From contig CM046874.1 in the NCBI GenBank assembly GCA_025667525.1, positions 426,582,400-426,646,399 of the forward strand: a DNA stretch of 64,000 bases, given 5' to 3'. This DNA comes from Glebionis coronaria (taxonomy: Eukaryota > Streptophyta > Magnoliopsida > Asterales > Asteraceae). Positions 10,965 to 20,428 of this stretch are shown in pieces. The notes beneath the pieces were generated by a model, which was not told where the DNA came from, did not search any database, and saw nothing but the letters and a program-made list of their open reading frames with translations. A program made the translations under genes and the position numbers. The number at the start of each line of letters is the position of its first letter. Positions within the stretch are counted from its first letter, which is position 1.

Positions 10965-11777
10965 CTAAGCTGGTTGCCTTCTATTCTTCCTAACAAATGT
11001 TTGAGTAATAGGTTTAGCCGGGGAAGAACTTACAGCAGGGGGATCAGTTTTAGCAAGGGAAATTTTTGAAGCAGGGGCTTCTTCTTGATTGCCCATAGTC
11101 AACAATGATTGGGCAATCTCTTTTGTGTCACTCCCCGTATCACTTCCTTTCTCAGCACTTCCTTTCTCAGTCCCGTTCTCAGCACTTGCTACCTTTCCTT
11201 GTTTAAGATCCTGTTCACCAGGATATGCATACCACTGAGTAGATTCATCTGTGTTAGGAACTTCCTCCCCTTTGGAAGCATCCTCATCTGTAGATATGAT
11301 AATCTTAGGATTTCTCCTCCCCTCCAGTGTAGCAAGTCTGGTTTCCAAATTATTGATAACCAGACCTTGCTTTTTGACAGTTTGTACAAGTTGTGCTTTT
11401 TGCTCTTTCAAGCTAATGCACATATTCGTCAATTCTAAGATGGACAAAGGTTGCATTCTGCTCTCAACCCTAGAAGGGGATTGCTCCCCTCTTTGGGTAT
11501 CACTGAGTGAGGGAGAGGACTTACTGATGGTGTCGCTATCTTGCTCATCCCTTGAGGATGAGACAGTAGTGGCAGCCAAACCCTCAGTGTGCTCCAACCT
11601 TTTGGATACTCTCTTCTCTGCTACTTGTGAAGATTCACCAGGCAAGGGAGACCTAGCAAACCTGGATTTGGTTCTCCTTTCATGTTTTGGGTCAGCATGT
11701 GGTAGAGTACTGTCAGGGGGTAGAGTCTTGGCAGGGGAATCAGATGGTTTGTGTGTGGCTACTTTTGTTTTACCTGC
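10965..11777 (-). pseudogene. Copia-B accessory ORF, middle part
   Basis: The segment 11645-10965 is open for 226 codons. It begins in a Ser-rich acidic region (EQDSDTISKSSPSLSDTQRG), then has a likely coiled coil (PLSILELTNMCISLKEQKAQ, followed by VINNLETRLATLEG), then a Glu/Ser/Ala-rich tail containing KTDPPAVSSSPAKP. Copia-A carries the same segment at about 63720-64000, with the matching LAATT and EQDSDTI. Preceding codons (11777-11646) hold DSPAKTLPPDSTLPHAD in another stretch of the same protein. No catalytic motif is visible. It looks like a structural or interaction region. Confidence 0.6.
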
Positions 11778-12533
11778 TTATTGTCTGATTTGTTTCATCA
11801 TGATGGAAGTGAGTGGAACAACCCTGCCAGAAAATTGTGGATATGGTGCAAGAAGTGTGGTAAACAGTTTGGTAGAGTGTTTGGTGGCTGAAAAATATCT
11901 TTTGTGTTTGATAGGACCATGTTCACTCATATCCACCAAAAGTTGTGTAAACCTTGGGTACATATAAAATTTAGTATTGCTTGTAATGTTTTTGACCATT
12001 CTTTTGAAAATCATTTGAGAAAAATAGTACTTTCTCCCTGTTGCTAAGCATATCAGGGCAGAAGCAACTTCACTTCCAAATTCATTAAAAGCAGTGGTTT
12101 TAGGTGACAAACATTGTAAGATTGTATGAATCAAATATTTCTAATGTGGGGCAAACTGACCTTTAGCAAACTTACATTTTTTATCATCATAAAGAGTGTA
12201 CCTCCATTTAATAAGACCCTCAAAGATTTCAGCATTAGGTAGGTTGGTTATCCCATCCTAATCATACAAAACTAGCTTGTCTCTGATGGAGGCAAGTGTA
12301 ATTACCTTGGGATGACCATCTAATGTGCTCTGAATTATTACCTCTCCATCCACTGTGGTTGTCATTGATTTAGACCAAAACTCCTGGATGTGTGAGGTGT
12401 AAATCCTGGGATTGATGAGAAGAGCCACTCTAAAATACGAAGGTTTTAGAAAAGCCACTGCATCAATGAATTCTGTTGGTTCATCATGTAAAAGAGCAAT
12501 TTGATTATGATTAGCAGCAATTTTGAGAGACAT
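11778..12533 (-). pseudogene. Copia-B accessory ORF, N-terminal domain
   Basis: The ATG at 12533 starts 91 open codons (IYTSHIQEFWSKS, VDGEVIIQSTLDGHPKVITL). After a stop near 12258 the homologous reading continues through 12257-12135, then 12134-11778 (MIHTILQCLSPKTTAFNEFG, ICLATGRKYYFSQMIFKRMV, MYPRFTQLLVDMSEHGPIKH). Copia-A has the same domain at 62838-63480, so it belongs to the element family rather than being a chance ORF. Related proteins in daisy-family annotations are, as I recall, labelled 'synaptobrevin, longin-like domain protein'. I cannot confirm that fold here. The function is unknown. Confidence 0.65.
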
Positions 12534-13632
12534 GATAAATATTGAAAACGTTTGAAGGTTTATAATTGTGAAAGTTAGGTTAGATTTAGCCGAGGGAGAG
12601 AGGTAGACCTGCTGGTTAAGGGAATTAAGTTTTTATTGGCGAATTGAAGAGCTGTGATTGGACCAAATTTTGTAATTGCAAAAATATCAAAGATAAATCT
12701 TGATGAAAAAGTAATTTGTTTGAAATAATAAAGAAAAGATTACCAATCAACGAAGAAAGCGCCTTAAATATCTTTTGAAAAGAATAAAATATTCCCTAAC
12801 AAAAATTTTAGCAAGCAGGCCCAACGGCTATAAGCAGGGTAATGGTATTGTCGGTCAACGGTCAAATAGGGGAATGTTGATCAAGCAGGGGAATCAAAAG
12901 TTGAAAGCAGGGGAAACTTTCCTAGGGGTATTAGAATAATCATGAAGAGACCAATGCTAAATAGCTCTGCTCTAATGCACACTCTTGTAAACACCAGATA
13001 GATACACAGAAACTAAAGAGTCCTCCATTCATCAAAGTTCTAAACACAAAGAGTTAACACATAAGTAACCCTACACCAGGTCAACCCAAGAAAATAAGCA
13101 TACCCTAGTCACCATCCCTACCTTTCCCTTACCTATGGTCAGTTAGTCTTGGCAATGTGTACTAAACATCTGAATTTAGACAGCAAGCTATTGAATAAAG
13201 AAGTGTAAGTACACATTACAGTGCCTCAAGGCTTCAAAATTCCGACAAGCTTTGCAGTAGGTTTTCATCATTCTGAACCCTTACTCACCAGTGGATATGA
13301 TGTAGAATCATATATGAGTATCCTAAGGATACCCTAAATCCTAAAGGTGTGACCTAACCTCCCCTAAACCATAGAGCATATAACTTATTCTCCCATGAGT
13401 GAAGCATGTACCATTTGAATCTCTTCATTGTTAGTCTAAAACCACATATAACCACTTTTAAAAAGAACAAACCCAACTTAAGAGAAGAACTCTTAGCAGG
13501 GGAATGAACCCCAGCAGGGGAATCTTTGTTCAAAAGTAGTGGAATGAAAAGTGATGGAAAAAGTGACTAACATATATACAACAACAACAATAAAGCAATC
13601 CTGGGTATACAAGACAAAATAGACATCAATTT
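12534..13632 (-). other. Copia-B pol-to-aORF spacer
   Basis: About 1.1 kb without coding potential separates the pol stop (13633-13635) from the aORF start (12533). The copia-A counterpart (61735-62837) has similar length and shares stretches such as ATTCCCTTAACCAGCAGG just upstream of the aORF. It contains exact AGCAGGGGAA motifs at 12884, 12906, 13495 and 13513. The equivalent of the copia-A TATA box is degraded here to AATAAAAA (complement of 12629-12636). Confidence 0.6.
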
Positions 13633-14385
13633 TTAGGGAGAAACCATTCCAATACTTGAAACAAAGTACTGAAATCTCCCCACTTCAAAAGCTTTTGTCA
13701 AAAGATCAGCAACGTTAAGTTATGTATCAATTGCCTCTACGACAATCAATCCTTTTTCAAAACAATCTCTAATAAAATGATGTCTTATTTCAATATGTTT
13801 AGTCTTGCTATGAAAAACAGGATTCTTAATAATGCAAATGGTGTTGTTATTGTCAATAAATATCTTGGTTTTAAGAAAATTGTACCCATAATCAAGCAGC
13901 TGGTTCTGAACCCAAAGAACTTGACCACAGCATGCAGCAGCTGCTACATACTCAGCTTCAGTTGTGGATGTGGCAAGAATTGTCTGCTTCTTACACTGAC
14001 AAGATATGAGCCAGCTCCACAAAAATCGGCATCCACCTGTTGTACACTTCCTATCATTGTTGTCACCAGCATAATCACTATCTGAGTAGGATATCAGCTC
14101 AAATGGTGACTCCTTGGGATACCTAAGTCCTAAAGTTGGATGACACTTTAGATACCTAAAAATTCTCTTCACAGCAAATAGATGACACTTTGTGGGTGCC
14201 ACTTGGTATCTTGCACATAAACAGACTACAAACATGATGTTAGGTCTTGTAGCTGTAAGGTACACGAGAGATCCAATCATAGACCTATAATTCCTAACAT
14301 CAATAAGCTTTCCAGGACCATATTTTGCCCAAAGGATGATCCTTATCCATTGGAGTGGAAACTTTCTTTCCTTCACACATGCCAA
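13633..14385 (-). pseudogene. pol: Copia-B RNase H
   Basis: Reading from 14385: MIGSLVYLTATRPNIMFVVC, FRYLKCHPTLGLRYPKESPF, SDSDYAGDNNDRKCTTGGC and STTEAEYVAAAACCGQVLW are the standard copia RNase H segments with the acidic residues in SYSDSDYAGD and TEAEY. The frame stops at 13720 (AIDT then stop), but homology continues to the natural pol end at 13633-13635, as in copia-A. A frameshift at about 14300-14385 separates it from RT. It acts after reverse transcription starts, to degrade the RNA template. This copy is non-functional. Confidence 0.9.
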
Positions 14386-15343
14386 ACTTCTTCACAATTT
14401 CAGCCACATATTTGTCTTGTGAGATGAATATCCCATCTTTCCTTTGCTGAACTTGTAACCCCAAATAGAAGTTGAGTTCACCCATGGCACTAATTTGGAA
14501 TTTGTCCTGCATCAACTTGGCAAACTCTTTGCTAAGCATAGAGTTTGTGGATCCAAAGATGATGTCATCAACATAAACTTGTACCAAAAGAAAGTCACCC
14601 TTCTGTTTCTTGATAAACAGGGTCTGGTCAATTTTTCCCCTGTTGACGGCATTATCCAACAGATATTTAGAAAGAGTTCCATACCAGTCCTTGGGAGCTT
14701 GGTGAAGTCCATACATAGCCTTCTTCACCTTGTACACTTTGTCTAGGTGTTCTGGGTCTTCAAACCCTGGAGGTTGCATAACATAGACTTCTTCATCAAT
14801 GGTTCCATATAAAAAGGCACTCTTAACATCCATTTGGTACACTGTGAAGTCCATGAATGAAGCATAAGCAAGAAATAATCTAATGGCTTCAATCCTGGCT
14901 ACTAGAGCAAAGACTTCCTCATAATCAATGCCTTCTTCCTGTGTATATCCCTGTGCCACCAGTCTTGCTTTGTTTCTGACTACAATACCCCTCTCATCCA
15001 TTTTGTTCCTGAGCACCCACTTTGTCCCAATAGGCCTTGTCTATTTTGGACAATCTACCAGAATCTAAACTTCTTGAATTTCAAACTATAAGAGCTCCTC
15101 TTGCATAGCTTCAACCCAACTTGGATCATTTAAAGCCTGGAAAATCTTCTTTGGCTCTTCTTGTGACAAAAATGCAGTAAACAGACAACATTGCATGTTG
15201 TCATGATTAAACTTCATAGTGATGTTTGCAATGAAGTTGTTTTTCTTTGCTGAATACCTTGTATGTCTAGGAGCTTCAGGATCACCAATGATTTGTGACA
15301 AGGGGTGATCTTTATTGATTATGTAGGTAGGCTGCATGCTCAT
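14300..15343 (-). pseudogene. pol: Copia-B reverse transcriptase
   Basis: The main open segment is 15016-14300 (238 codons): [60 protein letters not shown], the catalytic [13 protein letters not shown], then [20 protein letters not shown] and [16 protein letters not shown]. This is the RVT_2 domain of Ty1/copia. The upstream segment 15343-15086 (PSWVEAMQEELL) leads in, separated by stops. The copy is better preserved than that of copia-A, but a frameshift cuts it from RNase H. Confidence 0.9.
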
Positions 15344-15973
15344 GATTACTTATGTTTCATCCTCTTCCAAATCAGAGTTGATGGGGCTATCTTGATTGGG
15401 AAAGAACTCTTCAAAAGAGCTTCCAAATTATACTGCATGACCTAGAGATGGATGCCGATGAGCTGAATGCAGCTCTGAATAACTTGGACCTCCACTCCTA
15501 ATTATTCTACTTCCACTGCTGCACATGAGTGGACCACCAGAGATAGGTGAAGATGAAGAAATGAGTGGGTATTCTCTTTCTTCATCATTAACATCATTGA
15601 CAGCTGGATCCTTAGTAGCAGGGGAAGCAATTGATCTAGCAGGGGAATCCTGGATTCCACTGCTTTCAGCCATTCCACTGCTTTCAGAATTTAACTTAGC
15701 AGGGGAAGAGATTGGTTGTTCTTTCCTTTGAGATGTATCATCTTCTTCACCTGTTTTTGGAGCAACTTCAATAGGAAACAGTGAGGGTACAGTCATATAC
15801 CTCAATGGTGGCTTCTCCACACCAGTTGGTTCTTTAGTACCTAAAATGTTAGTATTTTACAAAGCAACAGGTACATAATTCATAGACTTTGAAAGATCCT
15901 CAATATCAAAGAACCAATTAGGACCTGTTTGTACATCTTCAGGCTTGTCTTCAAGAAAATCTACATGAAGATT
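15344..15973 (-). pseudogene. pol: Copia-B integrase-RT linker
   Basis: The open segment 15820-15428 encodes a Ser/Pro-rich linker (EKPPLRYMTVPSLFPIEV, IQDSPARSIASPATKDPAVN). Exact copies of the copia decamer AGCAGGGGAA (sense TTCCCCTGCT) lie at 15617, 15638 and 15698. At 15638, inside this frame, the motif reads Ser-Pro-Ala. Copia-A shows the same PLRYMTVPSL segment at 3250. Stops flank it on both sides. Confidence 0.65.
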
Positions 15974-16630
15974 TTATGTCACTTGTCTTGTCTTCTTGTT
16001 GAAGACCCTATATCCCTTGCTGTTTAATGAATAACCAACAAAGTACCCATCATCCCCTTTTTCACTAAACTTGCCTAGATTGTCAATTGTGTTAAAAATG
16101 ACCACATGACATCCAAATGGTCTAAAGAAGTCAATTAAATAAGGTCTTCCATTGAACAGCTGATAAGGGGTCTTGTTGTGTGCCTTAACCACCAAGGCCT
16201 TGTTTTGAACATAACAAGCAGTGGCTACAACCTCAGCCCAAAAGATAACTGAAAGTTTGGAATCAGATAGCATAGTCCTTGCAGCTTCAATAAGTGTCTT
16301 ATTCCTTCTTTCTACAACTCTATTTTGTTGAGGTGTTCTTGTTATACTGAATTCCCTCTTTATTCCTTTATTTATGCAAAAAGTGTCCAGTTTCTTATTT
16401 CTGAATTCACCACCATTGTCTGATCTCATGGTCACTTCCCTAATACTTTTGGAAAATTCAATCTGATTGATGAACCCAATGAGTACATCTGCTGTGTCAC
16501 TCTTTTAAAACAGAAAGAATGTCCATGTGAACCTTGAAAAATCATCAGTAATCACTAGGCAGTATCATTTCTTCATTATTCTCGCCATAGAAGTAGGACC
16601 AAAAAGATCCATATGCAGTAATTCCAATGG
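15974..16630 (-). pseudogene. pol: Copia-B integrase
   Basis: First Asp in LHMDLFGPTSM (about 16600), second in RSDNGGEFRNKKLDTFC, Glu in PQQNRVVERRNKTLIEAA, then the C-terminal ACYVQNKALVVKAHNKTPYQ and DDGYFVGYSLNSKGYRVFNK. This is the DD35E-type core of a copia integrase. A stop near 16505, within the beta-strand region before the second Asp, and another near 16565 break the frame. Integrase inserts the double-stranded cDNA in the nucleus, giving the 5-bp duplications seen here. Confidence 0.88.
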
Positions 16631-17266
16631 CTTGGTAGTTGACATACTTGTTTTTGATTTGCAAGAGGCTCTATGTTGCTTCCCTTTCAGACAAGCAGCA
16701 CAAGTATGATCAATGGCAAAGGACTTGGAAGGAAGACCATAAACCAAATTATATTTTACCAATTTGTTCATGTTCTTAAAATTAGGATGACCAAGTCTTC
16801 TATGCCATTTCTTACATTCATCAACTGAGGCTTTGGCAATGAAACAGGTTTCATTGTCTTGAAGAGAGATGTCCTTGAGATCAATTGTGAACATATTCTT
16901 TTGTCTTGGTTTTCTGAGTACAATAGGAGTGTTGGGTGGTAAGACAAACTCCTTTCCTAACACCAGACATTCAGTATCTGTAAACAAGACAAAATTCTTG
17001 TTATCAGTCATTTATGACACACTGAAGAGATTGTACTTGAGCTCTTTCACCAAGTAAACATTGTCAAAAGTCATCCTGTTGGTGACAATAGTTCCTTTTC
17101 TTATGATTGTTCCATGCCCATCTCCAAAAGAAACACCATCATTGTCATATAGGGGAACAAAGTTAGACAGATAAGATTTATGTCCAGTCATGCTCCTTGA
17201 GCATCCACTATCCCAATATGCTTTATCATTCGTGGTCTTCTTTGTCACCTGCAAAAAGAAAAACAA
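16565..17266 (-). pseudogene. pol: Copia-B protease and GAG-pre-integrase
   Basis: The segment 17266-17012 contains YWDSGCSRSMTGHKSYLSNF (protease active site D-S-G) and FGDGHGTIIRKGTIVTNRMT. The segment 17011-16565 contains KKWHRRLGHPNFKNMNKLVK and CAACLKGKQHRASC, the His and Cys ligands of the GAG-pre-integrase zinc-binding domain. A stop codon at about 17012 lies between the two. Copia-A lost about 430 bp of this region, so copia-B is the reference for it here. Confidence 0.88.
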
Positions 17267-18051
17267 TTTAGTTTTTCTTGGGGACCCAAGCCATTATAGA
17301 CTTGGATCTACCTCGTGTATCAATATAGGATAGCTTATCAAAGACTAGAGATACACCATTGGACTGAGCACCCCTTTTGCGTACCCAAACCCAACGAGTT
17401 GAGGCTTTTACAGCTTTTCCCCATCTGCCCATGTTTTCTAGAGGGCAAAACTTTGCTAGCAGGGGATACCCCATATTTAGCAGGGAAATCCCTATGCTTG
17501 GCAGAGGGAACCTATCTTTTGTTTTGGCCTCTATTGATGTGTTGGTAAGGTCTAAAGACAGATTTATATGCATTATGAGGTGCTGGGTTGGTCATGGAAG
17601 TGCTGGTCTTGGGATATGCATCATTCACCTTCCTTAGAGCAGGAACAACATACTTATCAGATACCTTGTTTCTCAAAGCAGGGTCAACATACTTGACAGG
17701 GGAAAAGGATTTTTCCCCTGCATTCAGAAGAATGGCTTTTGGGTGCATGTCCTTTAAAGGATTTGCAGCCACCACTTCCATTGGTGCCTTACAGTCTTGA
17801 TAAGTGTGATCAAAACTGCCACATGTGAAACAAGGTTTGGTGTTTATCACAAAGTCCTCTCCTAATCGATGAGACTTTTGGTCATTCCAATTTCTCTGAT
17901 TACCTCTAATAGACTTATACATACCAGCATATTTAACCGTAGACTTATAGGACTTTGATCCTGTTTTAGATTTGGGTGAACTACTCTTAGAACTAGAATC
18001 GCTTCCGAAAAGTCCTTCTCTTGAAAAGAGAACAGGGTTATCAATTTTCCA
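17267..18051 (-). pseudogene. gag: Copia-B gag C-terminal part with second zinc knuckle
   Basis: The open segment 17922-17512 has the knuckle-like CFTCGSFDHTYQDC and a Ser/Pro/Lys-rich tail (KSFSPVKYVDPALRNKVSDK). The segment 17573-17268 continues towards protease in another frame and ends with SYIDTRGRSKSIMAWVPKKN. The same block in copia-A (1402-2220) is about equally preserved. It should bind the RNA genome. The frame is interrupted near 18050 and at 17512. Confidence 0.75.
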
Positions 18052-19329
18052 CTATTTTAAAGCAATTTGTTCCTTTTCAATGTCCCTAAAGGCATTGGTT
18101 TTCACTAGTGGTTCATCTGTTTCTAGATTATTAGGTATGTATGCACTTAAGTCAAATTCAATATCTTCCTGCTTCTTGAAGCAAGAGAGACCAGTCCAAG
18201 ACAAGTCTTTTCTAGGAAAAGGTGCATGAATATTAGCAGGTAGTGGTGGTATAGCAGCATGCTCATGTTTGACACCAAAACCTGTTTTGTCCCTAGGAGA
18301 CTGTCCAATTTCAACTGCTTTAGTTAAATCTTTAGAAGCTTTTCCAAATTTTTTAACAGTTTCTTCATCTATCTTTTTATTAGATCTAAAAACTTCTAGT
18401 TCAGTAGTTAATTCCTTAATGGAATCATTATTTTCTTTAGCATCTCTCTCTAAAACCATAATGTGATCTCTATAATCACATTCTCTTTGTTTATACTCTC
18501 TTATGGTGGACTCTAGCTGTTCTAAAGCACGTTTGTAGTTATCAAGGTCATTGTCACAATTAATGTAATCAAATTTTATCTTTCTTATTTGATCATTCAA
18601 TGACTCAGTATTTTTTCTACACGATTTAGTACAACATGAATCGTCATATACCTCATTGTCTGAGCTAGAACTTGACATGGCCATAAGAGCAAAATCTTCC
18701 TCTTTTTCCTCATCAACCAAGGCTTGATTTCTTTCAAAACTCTCTGTCATAGAACTCCAATCCCATCCACCTGCTCCATCTATCCCCTGCATGGCTACCA
18801 TAGCTTTAACACCATAATCATGACCCCTGCTTTCCTTCCTATAGTTGCTCCCAATCTTCGGTCCTCTGCATTCCCTAGCAAAATGACCTGTCTTGCCATA
18901 GTTGTAGCATTCTACCTTTGTTTTGTCAAATCCAGCTACATCAGACGGATTGATGGAGATCTTCTTCCCATACTTTTTGTAAAACCTGTTGGCTCTCATA
19001 CTGAGTAGAGCCATGTTCCACTTGATGTCCATCTCCTCCAGTCCTTGCTTACTGATTTGACTCAGATCTTCATGTAACACAATAGATCCTTGTGGCCCTT
19101 GGGATGCTATGAAAGCACAAGCAGTGTCAAGGCTGAATGTTACAAGCCTTTCTTCATCATAAGATGATCCAGATCTAGTAGTAGGGGAATGAGTAGCAGG
19201 GCCAACTTTGATTCCACTACCTTTGGAGATTCCACTGCTGTGAGATATGAAAGCCATGTTAGAAGGGGAATCAGTAGATCCACTTGAATTGATGGGGATG
19301 GTTCCTAATGACTTCATCTCATTGCCCAC
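18052..19329 (-). pseudogene. gag: Copia-B gag middle: first zinc knuckle and coiled coil
   Basis: 425 open codons. Early residues (SQISKQGLEEMDIKWNMALL) match the region after the gag domain of plant copia proteins. The knuckle is CYNYGKTGHFARECRG: the usual second Cys is Tyr, which should abolish zinc binding. A long Glu/Lys/Asp-rich stretch follows (SLNDQIRKIKFDYINCDNDL, LEVFRSNKKIDEETVKKFGK) that probably forms a coiled coil. A stop ends it at 18052, and homology goes on in the next block. Confidence 0.8.
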
Positions 19330-19991
19330 TGGCTCAAAAACTTTCAGGTTATTGTATATGTCATCAATGTTCTTGTCATCTATGTCATATTTATTCTACC
19401 AAATAGCTTTGTAAACGAACCATTCTTTCTGAAGACTGTTAAGAAACCTGGTATTCACCTGTTCTCTTGTCACTTCTATTTCAAAGAATTCCAACTGAGC
19501 AACCAGATCTTGAAGCTTATTGTAGATAGCACCAATTGCTTCATCACCAATTTCTTTGAAAGAAGCAAATTAATCAAGCATTTGATTCTTCTTCTTTCTT
19601 CTTTGTGGCTTCATTTCCTCCAACTGTTTTGCCTGTTGCTTCCCAGAGTTCCTTAGCTGTTTTGTACTTTCTAAATCTTAGCTGATGTATATCAGGTAGA
19701 GCCAACAGCAAGGAGCTGTGAGCCCTGACATCATGCCTTGTTGCCAGTATCTCCTTGTCAGCAAGGGCAGCAGACTTCTTCTTGGCTTCACTATTGGAGC
19801 CTTCACCTTTTTCTTCTCCCTTATCCGTTTCTTCAACTTGTATAGTCTTTGGAAATTGATCACCAAATTCCATGATTTCCCATAGAACATAGTGTTCCAT
19901 TTTAAGGTATTGTTGAATTCTGAATTCCCTTAGTTCAAAGTTTTCAGGATCCAGAATGGGTAGTTTAAGAGCATTGTTGTTGGTTGAGGAT
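19330..19991 (-). pseudogene. gag: Copia-B gag N-terminal domain
   Basis: In the minus sense it reads NNALKLPILDPENFELREFR, then HYVLWEIMEFGD, then SSLLLALPDIHQLRFRKYKT, then AKELWEATGKTVGGNEATKK: the UBN2-like N-terminal domain of plant copia gag. A Met placed at 20011 would lie in the Athila LTR (its first 20 bp read ATGAGTTTAAGCTCATATCA on the minus strand) and is an artefact of the insertion. The natural start lies at 47683, beyond the Athila element. A stop at 19574 and a frame change precede the next block. Confidence 0.82.
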
Positions 19992-20428
19992 TGATATGAG
20001 CTTAAACTCATATCCTTTTAATAACAAATAACCCTAAAACATGAAGCAAAATACCAATTTATTTGGCAAAAACAGTGTTATGTGGTATGTTTGTGTTTGT
20101 GTGCACTTGTGTAGGTAAAAAGATACATTTTCAAGCAAACAAGGAAAAATCAAGCTCAAATGGATGAAAAAGACAAAGAAGGATCAAAAGTGACAAGACT
20201 TTGAAGTACAAGGACCTATCTTGACAAGTTATCAAAGTTGAAGGACTAATAGTGCAAATATTGTGAAAGTCAAGATCATAAGTCAAACTTGGTCAACTAT
20301 CAAGTCAACTCAGTCAAGGGTTCAAATGATCAAGAATGAAGTTCAAAGGACTAGTTTTGCCAAAGAATTGAAGATTAGAGATCAAATCATAAATCTGCCA
20401 AAGTATAGGGGCTGAAAGTGACAAGTTT
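19992..20428 (+). repeat. Athila 5' LTR, left part
   Basis: First 437 bp of the LTR. It begins TGATATGAG and contains a terminal hairpin, GATATGAG...CTCATATC. It is cut at 20428 by the Tekay insertion (AGTTT 20424-20428, repeated at 33335-33339). Confidence 0.95.

Noticed and set aside
11251..11967. 238-codon plus-strand frame
   Set aside because: It is the antisense shadow of the copia-B accessory ORF, with no recognisable domain.
19992..20011. Start codon of copia-B gag at 20011
   Set aside because: These bases are the first 20 bp of the Athila LTR read backwards. The natural ATG is at 47683, beyond the insertion.
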